A stretch of 53,609 nucleotides of DNA, from positions 1-53,609 of the forward strand of contig JAHBWA010000056.1 in the NCBI GenBank assembly GCA_019637195.1, in the 5' to 3' direction. Below are positions 42,526 through 50,662 of the stretch, piece after piece (position 1 is the stretch's first letter; every line of letters starts with the position of its first letter). A program made the position numbers and the translations under genes. This DNA comes from Labilithrix sp. GTDB taxonomy: Bacteria > Myxococcota_A > Polyangia > Polyangiales > Polyangiaceae. Under the pieces are notes generated by a model, which was not told the origin of the DNA, did not search any database, and saw only the letters and a list, made by a program, of their open reading frames with translations.

Positions 42526-43857
42526 TCAGAACGCGAGCGGCTGCTGGTAGTACTGCGTGACGGCGTTCTTGAACTGGTTCCCGTCGCTCTTCACGGTCGT
42601 CTGGTTCGGCGCGCCGGTGCCGAAGACCGCGCCCACGCCGCCGGCGGCGGCGAACTCTTCGGGGTGGGCGAACAGCCACGCCACCCGGTTGTCGCGGTAG
42701 CGCCCTGCCGCTCCGCCGGCCTTGCTGCTCGGGGTGCCGAGCGGCATCTGCCACCAGAGCAGCGCCTTGCCGGTCTGCTCGTGGATGGTCTTCGCCCACG
42801 CGAGGTGCGCGCGGAAGTCCGAGTCGTTCCAGTAGAAGGAGCCCGCGCGCCGGCACAGCGGATCGGTCGCGGCCTCGAAGCACCCGGCGTCGCGATCGAG
42901 CGTCTCGACGATCATCAGATCCGACGCGTCGGCGCCGACGGTGCTCAGGTACGCCGCGATCTTTTGCGGGTCCGATTTGCCGTTGGTCGAGGCGCCGAAC
43001 GACGAAGCGGAGAGGCCGATCAGCGCCTTCGGCGCCAGGCTCCGGCCGAGCCGCACGAGGCACTTGCCGAAGCCCGCGACGTCGTCGGGCAGATCGGCGC
43101 ACTCGGGGACGAGCGCCGCGACCTTCACGCGCACGCCGCTCGGCGAGGCGTGCCGCTTCTGGAAGTAGCCCCAGAGGTCCGGCTCGAGGTGGACCACCGA
43201 GGGGGCGCCGAACGCGCCGAGGCGGGTGTACATGATCCGCACGTTCCGCCAGTAGCGGGTCATGAACGTGGCGTCGTCGAACGCGCCGAGGTTGTTCTCG
43301 CCCCACGCGGCGGCCTGATACAGCGTGAACATCGGGACGACGCCGCGCGCCTTCGCCGCGCGCGCGTGGTCCGAGACGTACACGCCGTCGGGCCCGCTCC
43401 ACGACGGCCAATCGAGCCCGGAGAGGTACATGTAGTGGAGGTCGAGCTTGGGGCCGAGCTCGTACGCGTGGGCGCGGTTCGGGTCCCAGCCCTCCTGCGC
43501 CGTCACGTCGTTGCCTAGGCCGATCAAGAAGCGGCTCGGCGCCCCGAGCTTGGCCGCGACGTCCCGCCGCGCGTCCGGGAGCGCCTCCGCGGATGGGCTC
43601 GCGTCCGCGTCCGCGTCCGCGTCGGCGTCGCTGTCGTCCGAGGAGATCCCCGCGCCGCGCTCGGTCGCCGGCCGCGCCCCGCCGTCGAGCTTCGCGTCGA
43701 ACGTGTCCCGTCGCTCGCCGGCGCGCGGCTCGGCCGGACGCTCGAGCTGGAGCTCCGGCAGCTCGGCCGTGCACGCGGCGGCGGCGAGGGAGGCGATCAG
43801 GGCAGCCGAGAGGAGGGGGCGAACAGCAGGAATCGAGAAAAACGTGTTTTGTGTCAT
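42526..43857 (-). CDS. Secreted lipoprotein, TIM-barrel/glycosidase-like
   Basis: A 443-residue lipoprotein (leader and lipobox in IASLAAAACTAEL), a variable linker with an (Asp-Ala) run at about residues 77-86, and a roughly 330-residue domain. Motifs such as LHYMYLSGLDWPSW, VVPMFTLYQAAAWGEN, VVHLEPDLWGYFQ (Glu at a strand end), LIGLSASSFGAS, DLMIVETLDRDAG and LLWWQMPLGTP follow the strand-end spacing of a TIM-barrel glycoside hydrolase, with E in HLEPD as candidate acid. I cannot assign a GH family. Start ATG 43857; the upstream 43858-43990 has no clear promoter. Convergent with the LysR gene. Confidence 0.65.
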   Translation of the reverse strand: MTQNTFFSIPAVRPLLSAALIASLAAAACTAELPELQLERPAEPRAGERRDTFDAKLDGGARPATERGAGISSDDSDADADADADASPSAEALPDARRDVAAKLGAPSRFLIGLGNDVTAQEGWDPNRAHAYELGPKLDLHYMYLSGLDWPSWSGPDGVYVSDHARAAKARGVVPMFTLYQAAAWGENNLGAFDDATFMTRYWRNVRIMYTRLGAFGAPSVVHLEPDLWGYFQKRHASPSGVRVKVAALVPECADLPDDVAGFGKCLVRLGRSLAPKALIGLSASSFGASTNGKSDPQKIAAYLSTVGADASDLMIVETLDRDAGCFEAATDPLCRRAGSFYWNDSDFRAHLAWAKTIHEQTGKALLWWQMPLGTPSSKAGGAAGRYRDNRVAWLFAHPEEFAAAGGVGAVFGTGAPNQTTVKSDGNQFKNAVTQYYQQPLAF

Positions 43858-43990
43858 CGGCGCGCAGAAACCTATGGGGGTCAGCCGTATCGGCAAAGCG
43901 CGACCACGAAGATTTGGGGGAGGAGCGCCCCCCGTTCTGCCCTTGGGACGACATCGGCGGCGGCGGTGGTCACGCCTCGCGCGTGGGCGG

Positions 43991-44506
43991 TCATCGCGTC
44001 GAGCGGGCGCCGCTCGCGGGCGCCGGCGCGAGGTCGTCGCGGCGCGCGTGCAGCGCCGCGATCACGCGACCGATCCCGGCGCCGAGGACGTTCAGGACGA
44101 CCGAGACGTTCCAGAGCGGGAGCGCCCAGCTCGGCAGCCGCGCGATGAGGCCCGCGCCGATGACGAGCGCGACGAGCCCGAACGACAGCAACACGTCGAG
44201 CGAGACGCCGAGGTCGCCGCGCGGGCGCCTCCGGTCGAGGCGCCGCACGAGCACGTCGACCAGGCAGACGCCGCCGACGTGGCGGCGCAAGAGCAGGAGA
44301 GCCGCGAGGTTCAGCGCGTTGAGGACCACGTCGATCGCGCCCAGCGCGACGAGCGCCCAGCCGAGCGCGCCGAGAGACGGCAGGTCCATGAGGACGATCC
44401 CGGTGAGCACCTTGAAGCTGCAGAACGGAAAACCCACCGTGAGGATCTCCGCGGTGGCGAAGAGCCAGCTCCGGCCACGCGGGACGTCCGCTTCGGTCGT
44501 CGTCAT
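43991..44506 (-). CDS. Small multi-pass membrane protein
   Basis: A 171-residue protein with about four hydrophobic helices (ILTVGFPFCSFKVLTGIVLM, GWALVALGAIDVVLNALNLA, VSLDVLLSFGLVALVIGAGL, ALPLWNVSVVLNVLGAGIGR). I recognise no family. The ATG at 44506 overlaps the TGA of the alkyltransferase-like gene (ATGA), so the two are translationally coupled although they have no obvious functional link. The C-terminal tail is Ala/Arg-rich and cytoplasmic by the positive-inside rule. Confidence 0.7.
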   Translation of the reverse strand: MTTTEADVPRGRSWLFATAEILTVGFPFCSFKVLTGIVLMDLPSLGALGWALVALGAIDVVLNALNLAALLLLRRHVGGVCLVDVLVRRLDRRRPRGDLGVSLDVLLSFGLVALVIGAGLIARLPSWALPLWNVSVVLNVLGAGIGRVIAALHARRDDLAPAPASGARSTR

Positions 44507-44895
44507 CGCCGCGGGCGCCAGCACGCCGTCGCGAGATCGACGCGACCTTCGGCGTCGAACTCCACCCCTTCGCTCTCGAGCATCGCGCGCTGGAGGCCCG
44601 GGTGCTCTCCGTCGGTCGAGATCGTGCCCTTGGAGTTGATGACGCGATGCCAGGGGATCGCGTCTTCGCCCGCGGCGCGGATCGCCCAGCCGATGCCCAC
44701 CGGAGTGAGGCGGCGGTCGATCATCTCCGAGAGCTGCCCGTAGGTCGCCACGCGACCGCGCGGAATGCGCTTCACGATCGCCCAGACGCGGGCGAACGGG
44801 CCCTCGGCCGTCGTCGCCGCCGCCGCCGCGCGCTGCGGCGACGCGCTCCCTCGCGGTCGGCGCGCGCTCGTCTTCTTCGCCTTCTTCGACGTCAT
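44503..44895 (-). CDS. Alkyltransferase-like (ATL) DNA-repair protein
   Basis: A 130-residue MGMT-family protein. The DNA-binding core is intact: PRGRVATYGQLSEMI, VGIGWAIRAAGEDAIPWHRV, INSKGTIS. The alkyl-acceptor Cys of the PCHR motif is Trp here (IPWHRV), the defining change of ATL proteins. These bind O6-alkylguanine, do not reverse it, and hand the lesion to nucleotide excision repair. An N-terminal Lys/Arg/Ala tail of about 30 residues precedes the domain. It is coupled by a 4-base overlap to a membrane-protein gene. Confidence 0.92.
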   Translation of the reverse strand: MTSKKAKKTSARRPRGSASPQRAAAAATTAEGPFARVWAIVKRIPRGRVATYGQLSEMIDRRLTPVGIGWAIRAAGEDAIPWHRVINSKGTISTDGEHPGLQRAMLESEGVEFDAEGRVDLATACWRPRR

Positions 44896-44939
44896 CGCTC
44901 GCGCGACTCTAGCAGCTCGCGCGTGGTGGCCGTCCGCCC

Positions 44940-46595
44940 CTAGAACGCGTGGCCGTCGGCGACGTAGAAGCCGAAGGGGAAGCCGGGGTTCGCCGAGGCC
45001 GCGTCGGGGCTGTACGCGAGCTCCATCCGGATGACCGCGGCCGCGCCCCAGATGAAGTACATCCCACCGCCGACGCCGTACTTGAGGCCGAGGCCCCGCC
45101 CGTCGCGGTCGGGATCGACGCGGAAGTCGTTCCAGACGCGGCCCGTGTCGACGAAGGCCTGGGCGCCGGCCCGGAAGCGCTGCTTGAGCAGGCCGAACGT
45201 GACGAGCTGCGCGCGCACCTCGGCGCTCGCCAGCGCCTTGATCTTCCCGATGTAGCGGCCGTTCGGCACGCCCCGGAGCCCGCCGTGGCCGCCGATGAGA
45301 TCGATCGGCGTGAAGGTGACGCCCTGGACGAGATCGTAGAAGGGCGCGCTCCCCGCCATGACGTCGGCGATCACGCGGCCGGCGAACACGAACGGGCCCG
45401 GGAGCGGGACGTAGCGGCGGAGGACGACGCTCCCGCCGACGTAGCCCATGCCGCGGTTCGAGGTGCCGCCGCCCGCTGGGACGCCGACCCCGAGGCGCAT
45501 GCCGGCGATGTCGAACGCCCCCGAGCGAGGGGTCACCTCGTTGTCGCGCGTGTCGTAGACGATCCCGGCGGCGGGGATCGCGCTCGCGATCGGGTCCATG
45601 CCGAAGATGCGTGGTCGTCCGTCGGCCTCGATGACCGCCGCGTCCGCCGCCAGCTTGCTGTACGGGTAGGCGTCGGCGTCGGTGTAGCGGAGCTGGATGC
45701 CGAGCATCGCGTCGACCGATCCACGCAGCGGGACGCGCGCGTTCAGGCGAAGCCGCGCCTCCTCGGTGATGGAGTGGTAGCGACGGCCGATCGAGCCGTC
45801 CGGGAACGGCACGGCCTGGCTCGCGTTGCCGAGGCCGAAGTAGCCGGCGTTGACGTGTCGCTCGACGAAGAGCCCCGGCATCACGCGTACGCGGGAGCCC
45901 AGGAAGCGCGGGATGTCGAGCCGGAGATCATGGGCTTGCTGCGCGACGTCGACCCCGTTCGGCCCCGGCTTGAGGCTCAGCGAGAGCAGCACGTCGGCTT
46001 TCCACGCGTACGGCCTCGCGCCGCGCGCGAGGCTCGTGATGAAGGCCGCGCCGCCGAACTGGATGCCGATGTCGCTGTTGCCGGCGACGATCGGCAGCGC
46101 GGCGACCTCCGAGCGGTCCTCGTCTTCCGGGTGTGGCGTCGTCATCACGCCGATGGCCGGCTCGTCCCAGCGCGGCACTTGCGCCGGATCCGCCGCGTGG
46201 TCGCGGGTGGGGCTCCCGATCGGCTCGTCGTCGTCGTCGTCGTCGTCCTCGTCGCCTGCGAGGTCGTTCGCGTCGTCGTCGCCATCGGCTCGTGCGGCCG
46301 CCTCGGCGGAGCTGGCTCCGGCCGGCTCCCCCGCGCGCGCCGCCGCGTCGCTCGGCGGGCCCGGGCTCGGCGGGCTCGGCGTGGTGGCCGCCGGGGCTCG
46401 CGGCTTCACCGAAGACGCCTGGCCGACCTCGGTCGCCTGCGCCGCAGCCCCGCGCACGACGAGGAGCAGGCACGCTGCCAGCCCGGCCCCGCACGTCCGT
46501 CCGGCCGGGCTCGTCGCGACGGCGAGGCGACCGAGAGAGCGCACCAGGACCCTTGATGCCGGGCCGGGCGGGCCGGTTGCGCGTCGTTTCGCCAC
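44940..46595 (-). CDS. Omp85/BamA-type surface antigen barrel
   Basis: A 551-residue exported protein. After the leader, about 120 residues are a low-complexity Ala/Pro then poly-Asp linker (an Asp run near residue 118 encoded by GTC repeats). From about residue 170 the C-terminal barrel resembles the Bac_surface_Ag domain of Omp85 proteins: GIVYDTRDNEVTPRSGAFD, LIGGHGGLRGVPNGRYIGK (the conserved GGxxxLRG/RGY-type loop), AGAQAFVDTGRVWNDF, and a terminal Phe. POTRA domains are not evident, unlike BamA or TamA, so it may be a stand-alone pore. GTG start at 46595. It reads away from the recombinase gene across 156 bases containing a CG-rich run. Confidence 0.8.
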   Translation of the reverse strand: MAKRRATGPPGPASRVLVRSLGRLAVATSPAGRTCGAGLAACLLLVVRGAAAQATEVGQASSVKPRAPAATTPSPPSPGPPSDAAARAGEPAGASSAEAAARADGDDDANDLAGDEDDDDDDDEPIGSPTRDHAADPAQVPRWDEPAIGVMTTPHPEDEDRSEVAALPIVAGNSDIGIQFGGAAFITSLARGARPYAWKADVLLSLSLKPGPNGVDVAQQAHDLRLDIPRFLGSRVRVMPGLFVERHVNAGYFGLGNASQAVPFPDGSIGRRYHSITEEARLRLNARVPLRGSVDAMLGIQLRYTDADAYPYSKLAADAAVIEADGRPRIFGMDPIASAIPAAGIVYDTRDNEVTPRSGAFDIAGMRLGVGVPAGGGTSNRGMGYVGGSVVLRRYVPLPGPFVFAGRVIADVMAGSAPFYDLVQGVTFTPIDLIGGHGGLRGVPNGRYIGKIKALASAEVRAQLVTFGLLKQRFRAGAQAFVDTGRVWNDFRVDPDRDGRGLGLKYGVGGGMYFIWGAAAVIRMELAYSPDAASANPGFPFGFYVADGHAF

Positions 46596-46751
46596 GGTCG
46601 GTCACGCGGGCGGCGCTCGTCAACACGCGGGCGGCGCTCGCCAAGAACGACGGCCACCGCCGGCGCCCGACACGACGCGCAGCTCGCCGCGCGCGCGCGC
46701 GCGGCGAATAGTTGTTGACTACACAGATCGCGCTCGGCATACCTGAGCTCG

Positions 46752-47483
46752 ATGAGCGGCGCTGACGGCGCGCGACGAGCGATCGCGTACATTCGCCTGA
46801 CCGAGACGAAGCCCGAGCTGGTCGCGGGCTCCGGTGAAGCGCCGGGACACCAGCGGCTGGCGATCGAAGCGTGGGCCGAGCGTGAGGGCGTCGAGGTCCG
46901 CGCGTGGCAGCTCGACCTCGGCGTCGGCGGCGCCACGCCGATCGCCGAGCGCCCCGGTCTGCTCGCCGCCTACGCGGCCATTCGCGAGCACGGCGCCGGC
47001 ATGCTGGTCGCGGCCAACGCGGACCGCTTCTCCCAGGACGAGCTCGTCGGCTGGCTCATCGAGCGCGCGGCCCTTACGGAGGGCGCGACCCTCCACACCG
47101 CCGACGGTTCGCGCACCACGCCGCGCGCGCGGGCGGAGTCGCCGGAGGCGGACGTGGGCTTCACCCGCGGCGCCGTCGACCTCGCGCGCGCCTACAACCG
47201 GGTCGTCGTGCGCTCGCGCGTCCGCGCAGCCCTCGCCGAGAAGAAGGCTCGCGGCGAGCGCGTCGGCACCGTGCCGTACGGCTACCGCCTCGCGGCCGAC
47301 GGCGTGCACGTGGAGCCGGACGACGCCGAGCAGGAGGTCGTGTCCAGCGTCCGTCGCCTCGCGTCCGAGGGCCTCTCGCAGCGCGCGATCGTCGCCCACC
47401 TCGCCGCGCGTGGCGTCTCGGGCCGAACCGGCGCGCCGCTCAGGCAAACGCAGATCGCGAACATCCTCCGCTCGGCCTCCTGA
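46752..47483 (+). CDS. Serine recombinase family protein with substituted catalytic residues
   Basis: A 243-residue resolvase-type protein. The N-terminal fold is present (RRAIAYIRLTETKPELVAGS, HQRLAIEAWAEREGVEV, ANADRFSQDELVGWLIERAA) and a C-terminal recombinase domain contains VPYGYRLAADGVHVEP, LSQRAIVAHLAARGV and a helix-turn-helix. Active members have R-x-S at the start and D-R-L-x-R later. Here the motifs are RLT (Ser to Thr) and DRFSQ (second Arg to Gln), so strand cleavage is probably lost or very poor. It is short compared with large serine recombinases. No att sites, genes of a prophage or inverted element are adjacent. A hairpin terminator follows the stop. Confidence 0.8.
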   Translation: MSGADGARRAIAYIRLTETKPELVAGSGEAPGHQRLAIEAWAEREGVEVRAWQLDLGVGGATPIAERPGLLAAYAAIREHGAGMLVAANADRFSQDELVGWLIERAALTEGATLHTADGSRTTPRARAESPEADVGFTRGAVDLARAYNRVVVRSRVRAALAEKKARGERVGTVPYGYRLAADGVHVEPDDAEQEVVSSVRRLASEGLSQRAIVAHLAARGVSGRTGAPLRQTQIANILRSAS

Positions 47484-47509
47484 TCCGGGAGGCGTGGCGG
47501 TCGCGCTCT

Positions 47510-47528
47510 GGCAGAGAGGACCTCTGCC
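47510..47528 (+). terminator. Hairpin after the recombinase gene
   Basis: GGCAGAG (47510-47516), AGGAC, CTCTGCC (47522-47528): perfect 7-base stem, 27 bases after the stop. No T-run. The rest of the gap to 47686 shows nothing. Confidence 0.45.
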
Positions 47529-47686
47529 GGGGCTGCGCGGCGCTCGAGTCGGGCGGGCTCCGCCGGCGCGCTCGCACCAGCTCGAGTCGAGCGGGCGCCG
47601 CGCGCCCCTCGCGCGCCCCTCGCGCGGCGACGAGCAACGGCGTCCGGCTTGGTGCATCGGAGGGATGAAGGGAAACGAGCACGAAC

Positions 47687-47914
47687 ATGAGCTTCACGAT
47701 GGCACCGCTCCTCGTTCACAGCGTCCACGTCCCCGACGGGGCCCGCAGCGCGCTCCGCGCGGCGCTCGCGACGTCTCCGGAGAACCGCCGCGAGCTCCTG
47801 ACGTCGGCGGCTCGGGTCCTCTACGCCGAGGCGGGCCTCGATTGCGCGGACGCGCGCGAGCTCGTCGGGCTCGCCGCGGACGACGCGCGGGCCGACGACA
47901 GCGGTTGCGGGTGA
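47687..47914 (+). CDS. Small protein of unknown function (75 aa)
   Basis: MSFTMAPLLVHSVHVPDGAR opens a 75-residue acidic, Ala/Leu-rich protein without signal peptide. The middle (SALRAALATSPENRRELLTS) is helical and the tail is DDSGCG. GAAGGGAAACG stands upstream of the ATG. It resembles short uncharacterised proteins I associate with myxobacteria, but I cannot name a family, and the context gives no clue. Its stop is 7 bases from that of the convergent TetR gene. Confidence 0.6.
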   Translation: MSFTMAPLLVHSVHVPDGARSALRAALATSPENRRELLTSAARVLYAEAGLDCADARELVGLAADDARADDSGCG

Positions 47915-47921
47915 CGCAGGC

Positions 47922-48578
47922 TCACGCGCCGCGCTGTTCGGTCGCGCCCGCGGCGTCGTCGCGGATCAGGTAGCGGACGACGAGATCGACCAGCTGCCCG
48001 ACGAGCGTGTCGAGATCGAGCCCCGGCGGGCGCTCGAGCAGGCTCGCGAGCATCGTCGCGCGGACGGACTGGTACGCGACGAACGCGGCCGCGGAGGCGT
48101 CCGGGGCGCGCAGGTGCTCGCGGCTCTGCAGGAGGAAGCCGCGGACGACGTCGATCACGCGGAGATCGAACGCATGCACGCGCTCGGCGTTGGCCACCCG
48201 GAGCCCCTCGATCGCGAGGACGCGGTGCAGCGCGGGCGAGGACTCGTAGAGCGTCGCCAGCCCGCGGACGACGCGCTCGACGGTCTCGCGAGGCGCGGCC
48301 CCCAGGTTCTCCTGCGAGAGGACGTCCTGCATCATCGCGAGCGCGCGCGCGAACTCGCGCTCCTGGAGGGCGTGCAGGATCGCGTCGCGGTCTTCGAAGT
48401 GGTGGTAGAGCGTGCCGACGCTCACTCCGGCGATCTCGGCGATGCGCGTGGTGGTCGCGTGCTCGAGGCTCTCTCGCTCGAGAATTCGAATCGTGGCCTC
48501 GAGGATCGCGTCGATCGTGGCCTGGCCACGGGCCTGCCGCGGCTTGTTTTCAGTGCTCTTCGTTCGTCGCGAGCTCAT
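47922..48578 (-). CDS. TetR/AcrR-family transcriptional regulator
   Basis: A 218-residue regulator. Helix-turn-helix RILERESLEHATTTRIAEIA with recognition segment GVSVGTLYHHFEDRDAILHA, then an all-helical ligand domain with EREFARALAMMQDVLSQENL and ASLLERPPGL. ATG 48578 (MSSRRT) gives the usual basic N-terminus; the upstream 34 codons are not family-like. It is divergent from a fatty acid desaturase with 109 bases between starts, an arrangement seen for lipid-sensing TetR repressors such as DesT, so it probably represses the desaturase in response to acyl-CoA or a drug-like ligand. Confidence 0.92.
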   Translation of the reverse strand: MSSRRTKSTENKPRQARGQATIDAILEATIRILERESLEHATTTRIAEIAGVSVGTLYHHFEDRDAILHALQEREFARALAMMQDVLSQENLGAAPRETVERVVRGLATLYESSPALHRVLAIEGLRVANAERVHAFDLRVIDVVRGFLLQSREHLRAPDASAAAFVAYQSVRATMLASLLERPPGLDLDTLVGQLVDLVVRYLIRDDAAGATEQRGA

Positions 48579-48613
48579 CGAGGAAAACCTGAAACCCCCT
48601 GGAATGGGCGAGG

Positions 48614-48624
48614 CCGACGGTCGG
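48614..48624. promoter_or_regulatory. Palindrome between TetR and desaturase genes
   Basis: CCGAC-G-GTCGG, a perfect 5-base inverted repeat around one base, lies in the divergent spacer about 64 bases before the desaturase start. It is a short candidate TetR operator. Confidence 0.35.
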
Positions 48625-48687
48625 ATCCACAATCTGCCGTGCCGCGGAGCCATCACTAACGCACTCCGCCGGCCAGGCAAGGTGGAT

Positions 48688-49605
48688 ATGAGACTTCGTT
48701 ATCGTGCCGACGTTCGCACCCTCGCGTGGGCGTTCGTCTTGATGCCCGGGCTCGTCGCGGCGCAATACCTGCGCCCCGCGCTCGCGGGCTGGCTGATGCC
48801 GCTCTCGATGTACGCGGCGTACTGCGCCGCCGTCATCGCGCACAACCACAACCACGTCCCGACCTTCACCGGGCGGATCGTGAATCGCCTCTTCTCGTCG
48901 TGGATCTCGATCTTCTACGGCTTCCCGACCTACGGCTGGATCCCGACGCACAACTTGAACCACCACCGCTTCACCGGGCGTGAAGGCGACGCGACGGTCT
49001 TCGTGGAGCCGGGCAAGCCCGACAGCGCCTGGGTCGCGCTCACGCACTTCTTCCGCTCGAAGACCACCCAGGGCCCGCTGCTCGCGCGCTACCGGCAGAT
49101 GCTCTATCGGCGGTCCAAGGCCGCGTGGCTCGGGATCGTGGGGCAGTACGTGGTCGTCTACGGCGCGCACGCCGCGATGGCCTGGCTCGCGGTCGCGCGC
49201 TTCGGGCTCGGGCGCGGGCTTCTCGTCTACCTCTCGGCGCTCGGCGTCCCGGCGTTCGGGGCGCTCTGGGGGATCATGTTCACGAACTGGGTGCAGCACG
49301 TCGGGTGCGACCCGACCTCGCGCTGGAACCACTCGCGCAACTTCGTCTCGTCCTGGATGAACGCGCTCGTGTTCGACAACGGGTTTCACACCGTGCACCA
49401 CGAGCGGGCGAGCTTGCACTGGAGCCTCTTGCGGAGCGCACACGAGCGCGTCGCGCATCGCATCGATCCGCGCCTGAACGTGAGCTCGATCTTCGGCTAC
49501 GCGCTCGAGACCTACGTGCTCGGTCGCGATCTCGGGCTCGTCGAGCTCGGCGACCGCGGTCGCGACGTCGCCGACCTCGCGGGGCGAGCGTCGTCGCGAA
49601 GCTGA
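48688..49605 (+). CDS. Membrane fatty acid desaturase
   Basis: A 305-residue integral membrane enzyme with the three histidine boxes of non-haem diiron desaturases: HNHNH (residues 52-56), HNLNHH (88-93) and HTVHH in the C-terminal third (GFHTVHHERASLHW). Hydrophobic helices surround them. It uses O2 and electrons from ferredoxin or cytochrome b5-like donors to introduce a cis double bond into an acyl chain, acting on the inner membrane. AAGGTGGAT precedes ATG 48688. Control by the divergent TetR regulator is likely. A hydroxylase of the same superfamily is the alternative. Confidence 0.88.
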   Translation: MRLRYRADVRTLAWAFVLMPGLVAAQYLRPALAGWLMPLSMYAAYCAAVIAHNHNHVPTFTGRIVNRLFSSWISIFYGFPTYGWIPTHNLNHHRFTGREGDATVFVEPGKPDSAWVALTHFFRSKTTQGPLLARYRQMLYRRSKAAWLGIVGQYVVVYGAHAAMAWLAVARFGLGRGLLVYLSALGVPAFGALWGIMFTNWVQHVGCDPTSRWNHSRNFVSSWMNALVFDNGFHTVHHERASLHWSLLRSAHERVAHRIDPRLNVSSIFGYALETYVLGRDLGLVELGDRGRDVADLAGRASSRS

Positions 49606-49660
49606 CGGGGGGCGCCGCCGCGGCGGGGATAGGCCGCTGCGCCGCCTTCGAGCGCCGCGC

Positions 49661-50521
49661 CTACTTCGCCGCAGCGATGTGCGCGCGGATGCGCGCGGCG
49701 TCGAGGGCCTTCTCGTAGATGGCGATCTCGTCGATGACGCCGATGACGACGCCCCCGCCGTTGTAGCCGTACCCGATCATCAACGGGCTCTTCTTGTCCT
49801 TGGCCGCGCGGGTGTCGGCGTTCGACGCGACGAGCTGCCCGTCGATGAAGAGCCGGAGGACCGATCCGTCGTAGACGCAGGCGAAGTGGTACCACGCGCC
49901 GAGCGCCGGGAGCGACGTGTGCGCCGCGCGGCCCTGGCCGTCGACGTAGCGCTCGAACCCGAGGCCGCTCTCCGACTGGAAGTAGAGGCCGTAGTTCTGG
50001 CGCACGGTCCGCTCGTCGTTGTTGTGGAAGAGGAAGCGGTACTGCGTGTCGTACTCCCCCGGCCGGTACCACGCCTCGAGCGTGAACGGGCTCGAGCTCT
50101 CGAAATCGAGGACGTCGCCGGCGTCGATCCCGCCGGGGCCCGCCAGGCGAAGGCCGGAGCTCCCCGCGAAGGCGCCGGGCGCGGAGTGGATGCCGCCGCT
50201 GAGGTAGGTGCCTGGGTAGGTCTCCATCTCGTCCCGCACCGGGCCGTCGCTGGTCTCCTCGAGGCGGTAGTAGAGCGACGGACCGTCGGCGAGGACGGCC
50301 TGGACGTAGGGATGGACACGCGGAGCGCCGTCGTCGTCGTCGTCCGCGTCCCCGTCGTCCGGAGCGGCATCGATCAGCGCGGCGTCATCCGCTGCGTCGG
50401 CCGTGGGGAGCGGATCGGGCGGGGGCGCGGGAGGACTCGTGAAGCCGCTCGAGTCGATGAGGATCGAGCAGCCGGCCACGCTGGCGCAGGCCAGGACGAC
50501 GAGACCGGAGCGAAGCCTCAC
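49661..50521 (-). CDS. LamG/concanavalin-like secreted lipoprotein
   Basis: A 286-residue lipoprotein: leader RLRSGLVVLACASVAGCS with lipobox VAGC, then a Pro/Asp-rich linker to about residue 70 (poly-Asp encoded by GTC repeats at 50329-50345). A LamG-like jelly roll from about 75 to 280 carries YYRLEETSDGPVRDE, SSPFTLEAWYRPGEYDTQYR, WYHFACVYDGSVLRLFIDGQ and IDEIAIYEKALDAARIRAH. These are the canonical strand motifs of the laminin-G type 3 (pfam13385) fold. It probably binds carbohydrate or protein on the cell surface. GTG start at 50521. Downstream, the desaturase gene converges on it. Confidence 0.85.
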   Translation of the reverse strand: MRLRSGLVVLACASVAGCSILIDSSGFTSPPAPPPDPLPTADAADDAALIDAAPDDGDADDDDDGAPRVHPYVQAVLADGPSLYYRLEETSDGPVRDEMETYPGTYLSGGIHSAPGAFAGSSGLRLAGPGGIDAGDVLDFESSSPFTLEAWYRPGEYDTQYRFLFHNNDERTVRQNYGLYFQSESGLGFERYVDGQGRAAHTSLPALGAWYHFACVYDGSVLRLFIDGQLVASNADTRAAKDKKSPLMIGYGYNGGGVVIGVIDEIAIYEKALDAARIRAHIAAAK

Positions 50522-50662
50522 GACGCTAGGGTAGCGCAGCGCCCGCGTCGCGGGCGAGGCCGACGGTGCCGGGCTCGGCGGGCGGGCTGCGCGTCTGCGG
50601 GGAGAGCGCCCCTCGGTGCCCGAGCCCGAGCCCGAGCGCCGTCCGCCGGAGCGCGCGGGCGT

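Noticed and set aside
46660..46710. CG-rich alternating run (possible Z-DNA or recombination site) near the recombinase
   Set aside because: Short CGCG runs are frequent at this GC content and no paired inverted or direct att-like repeat accompanies it.
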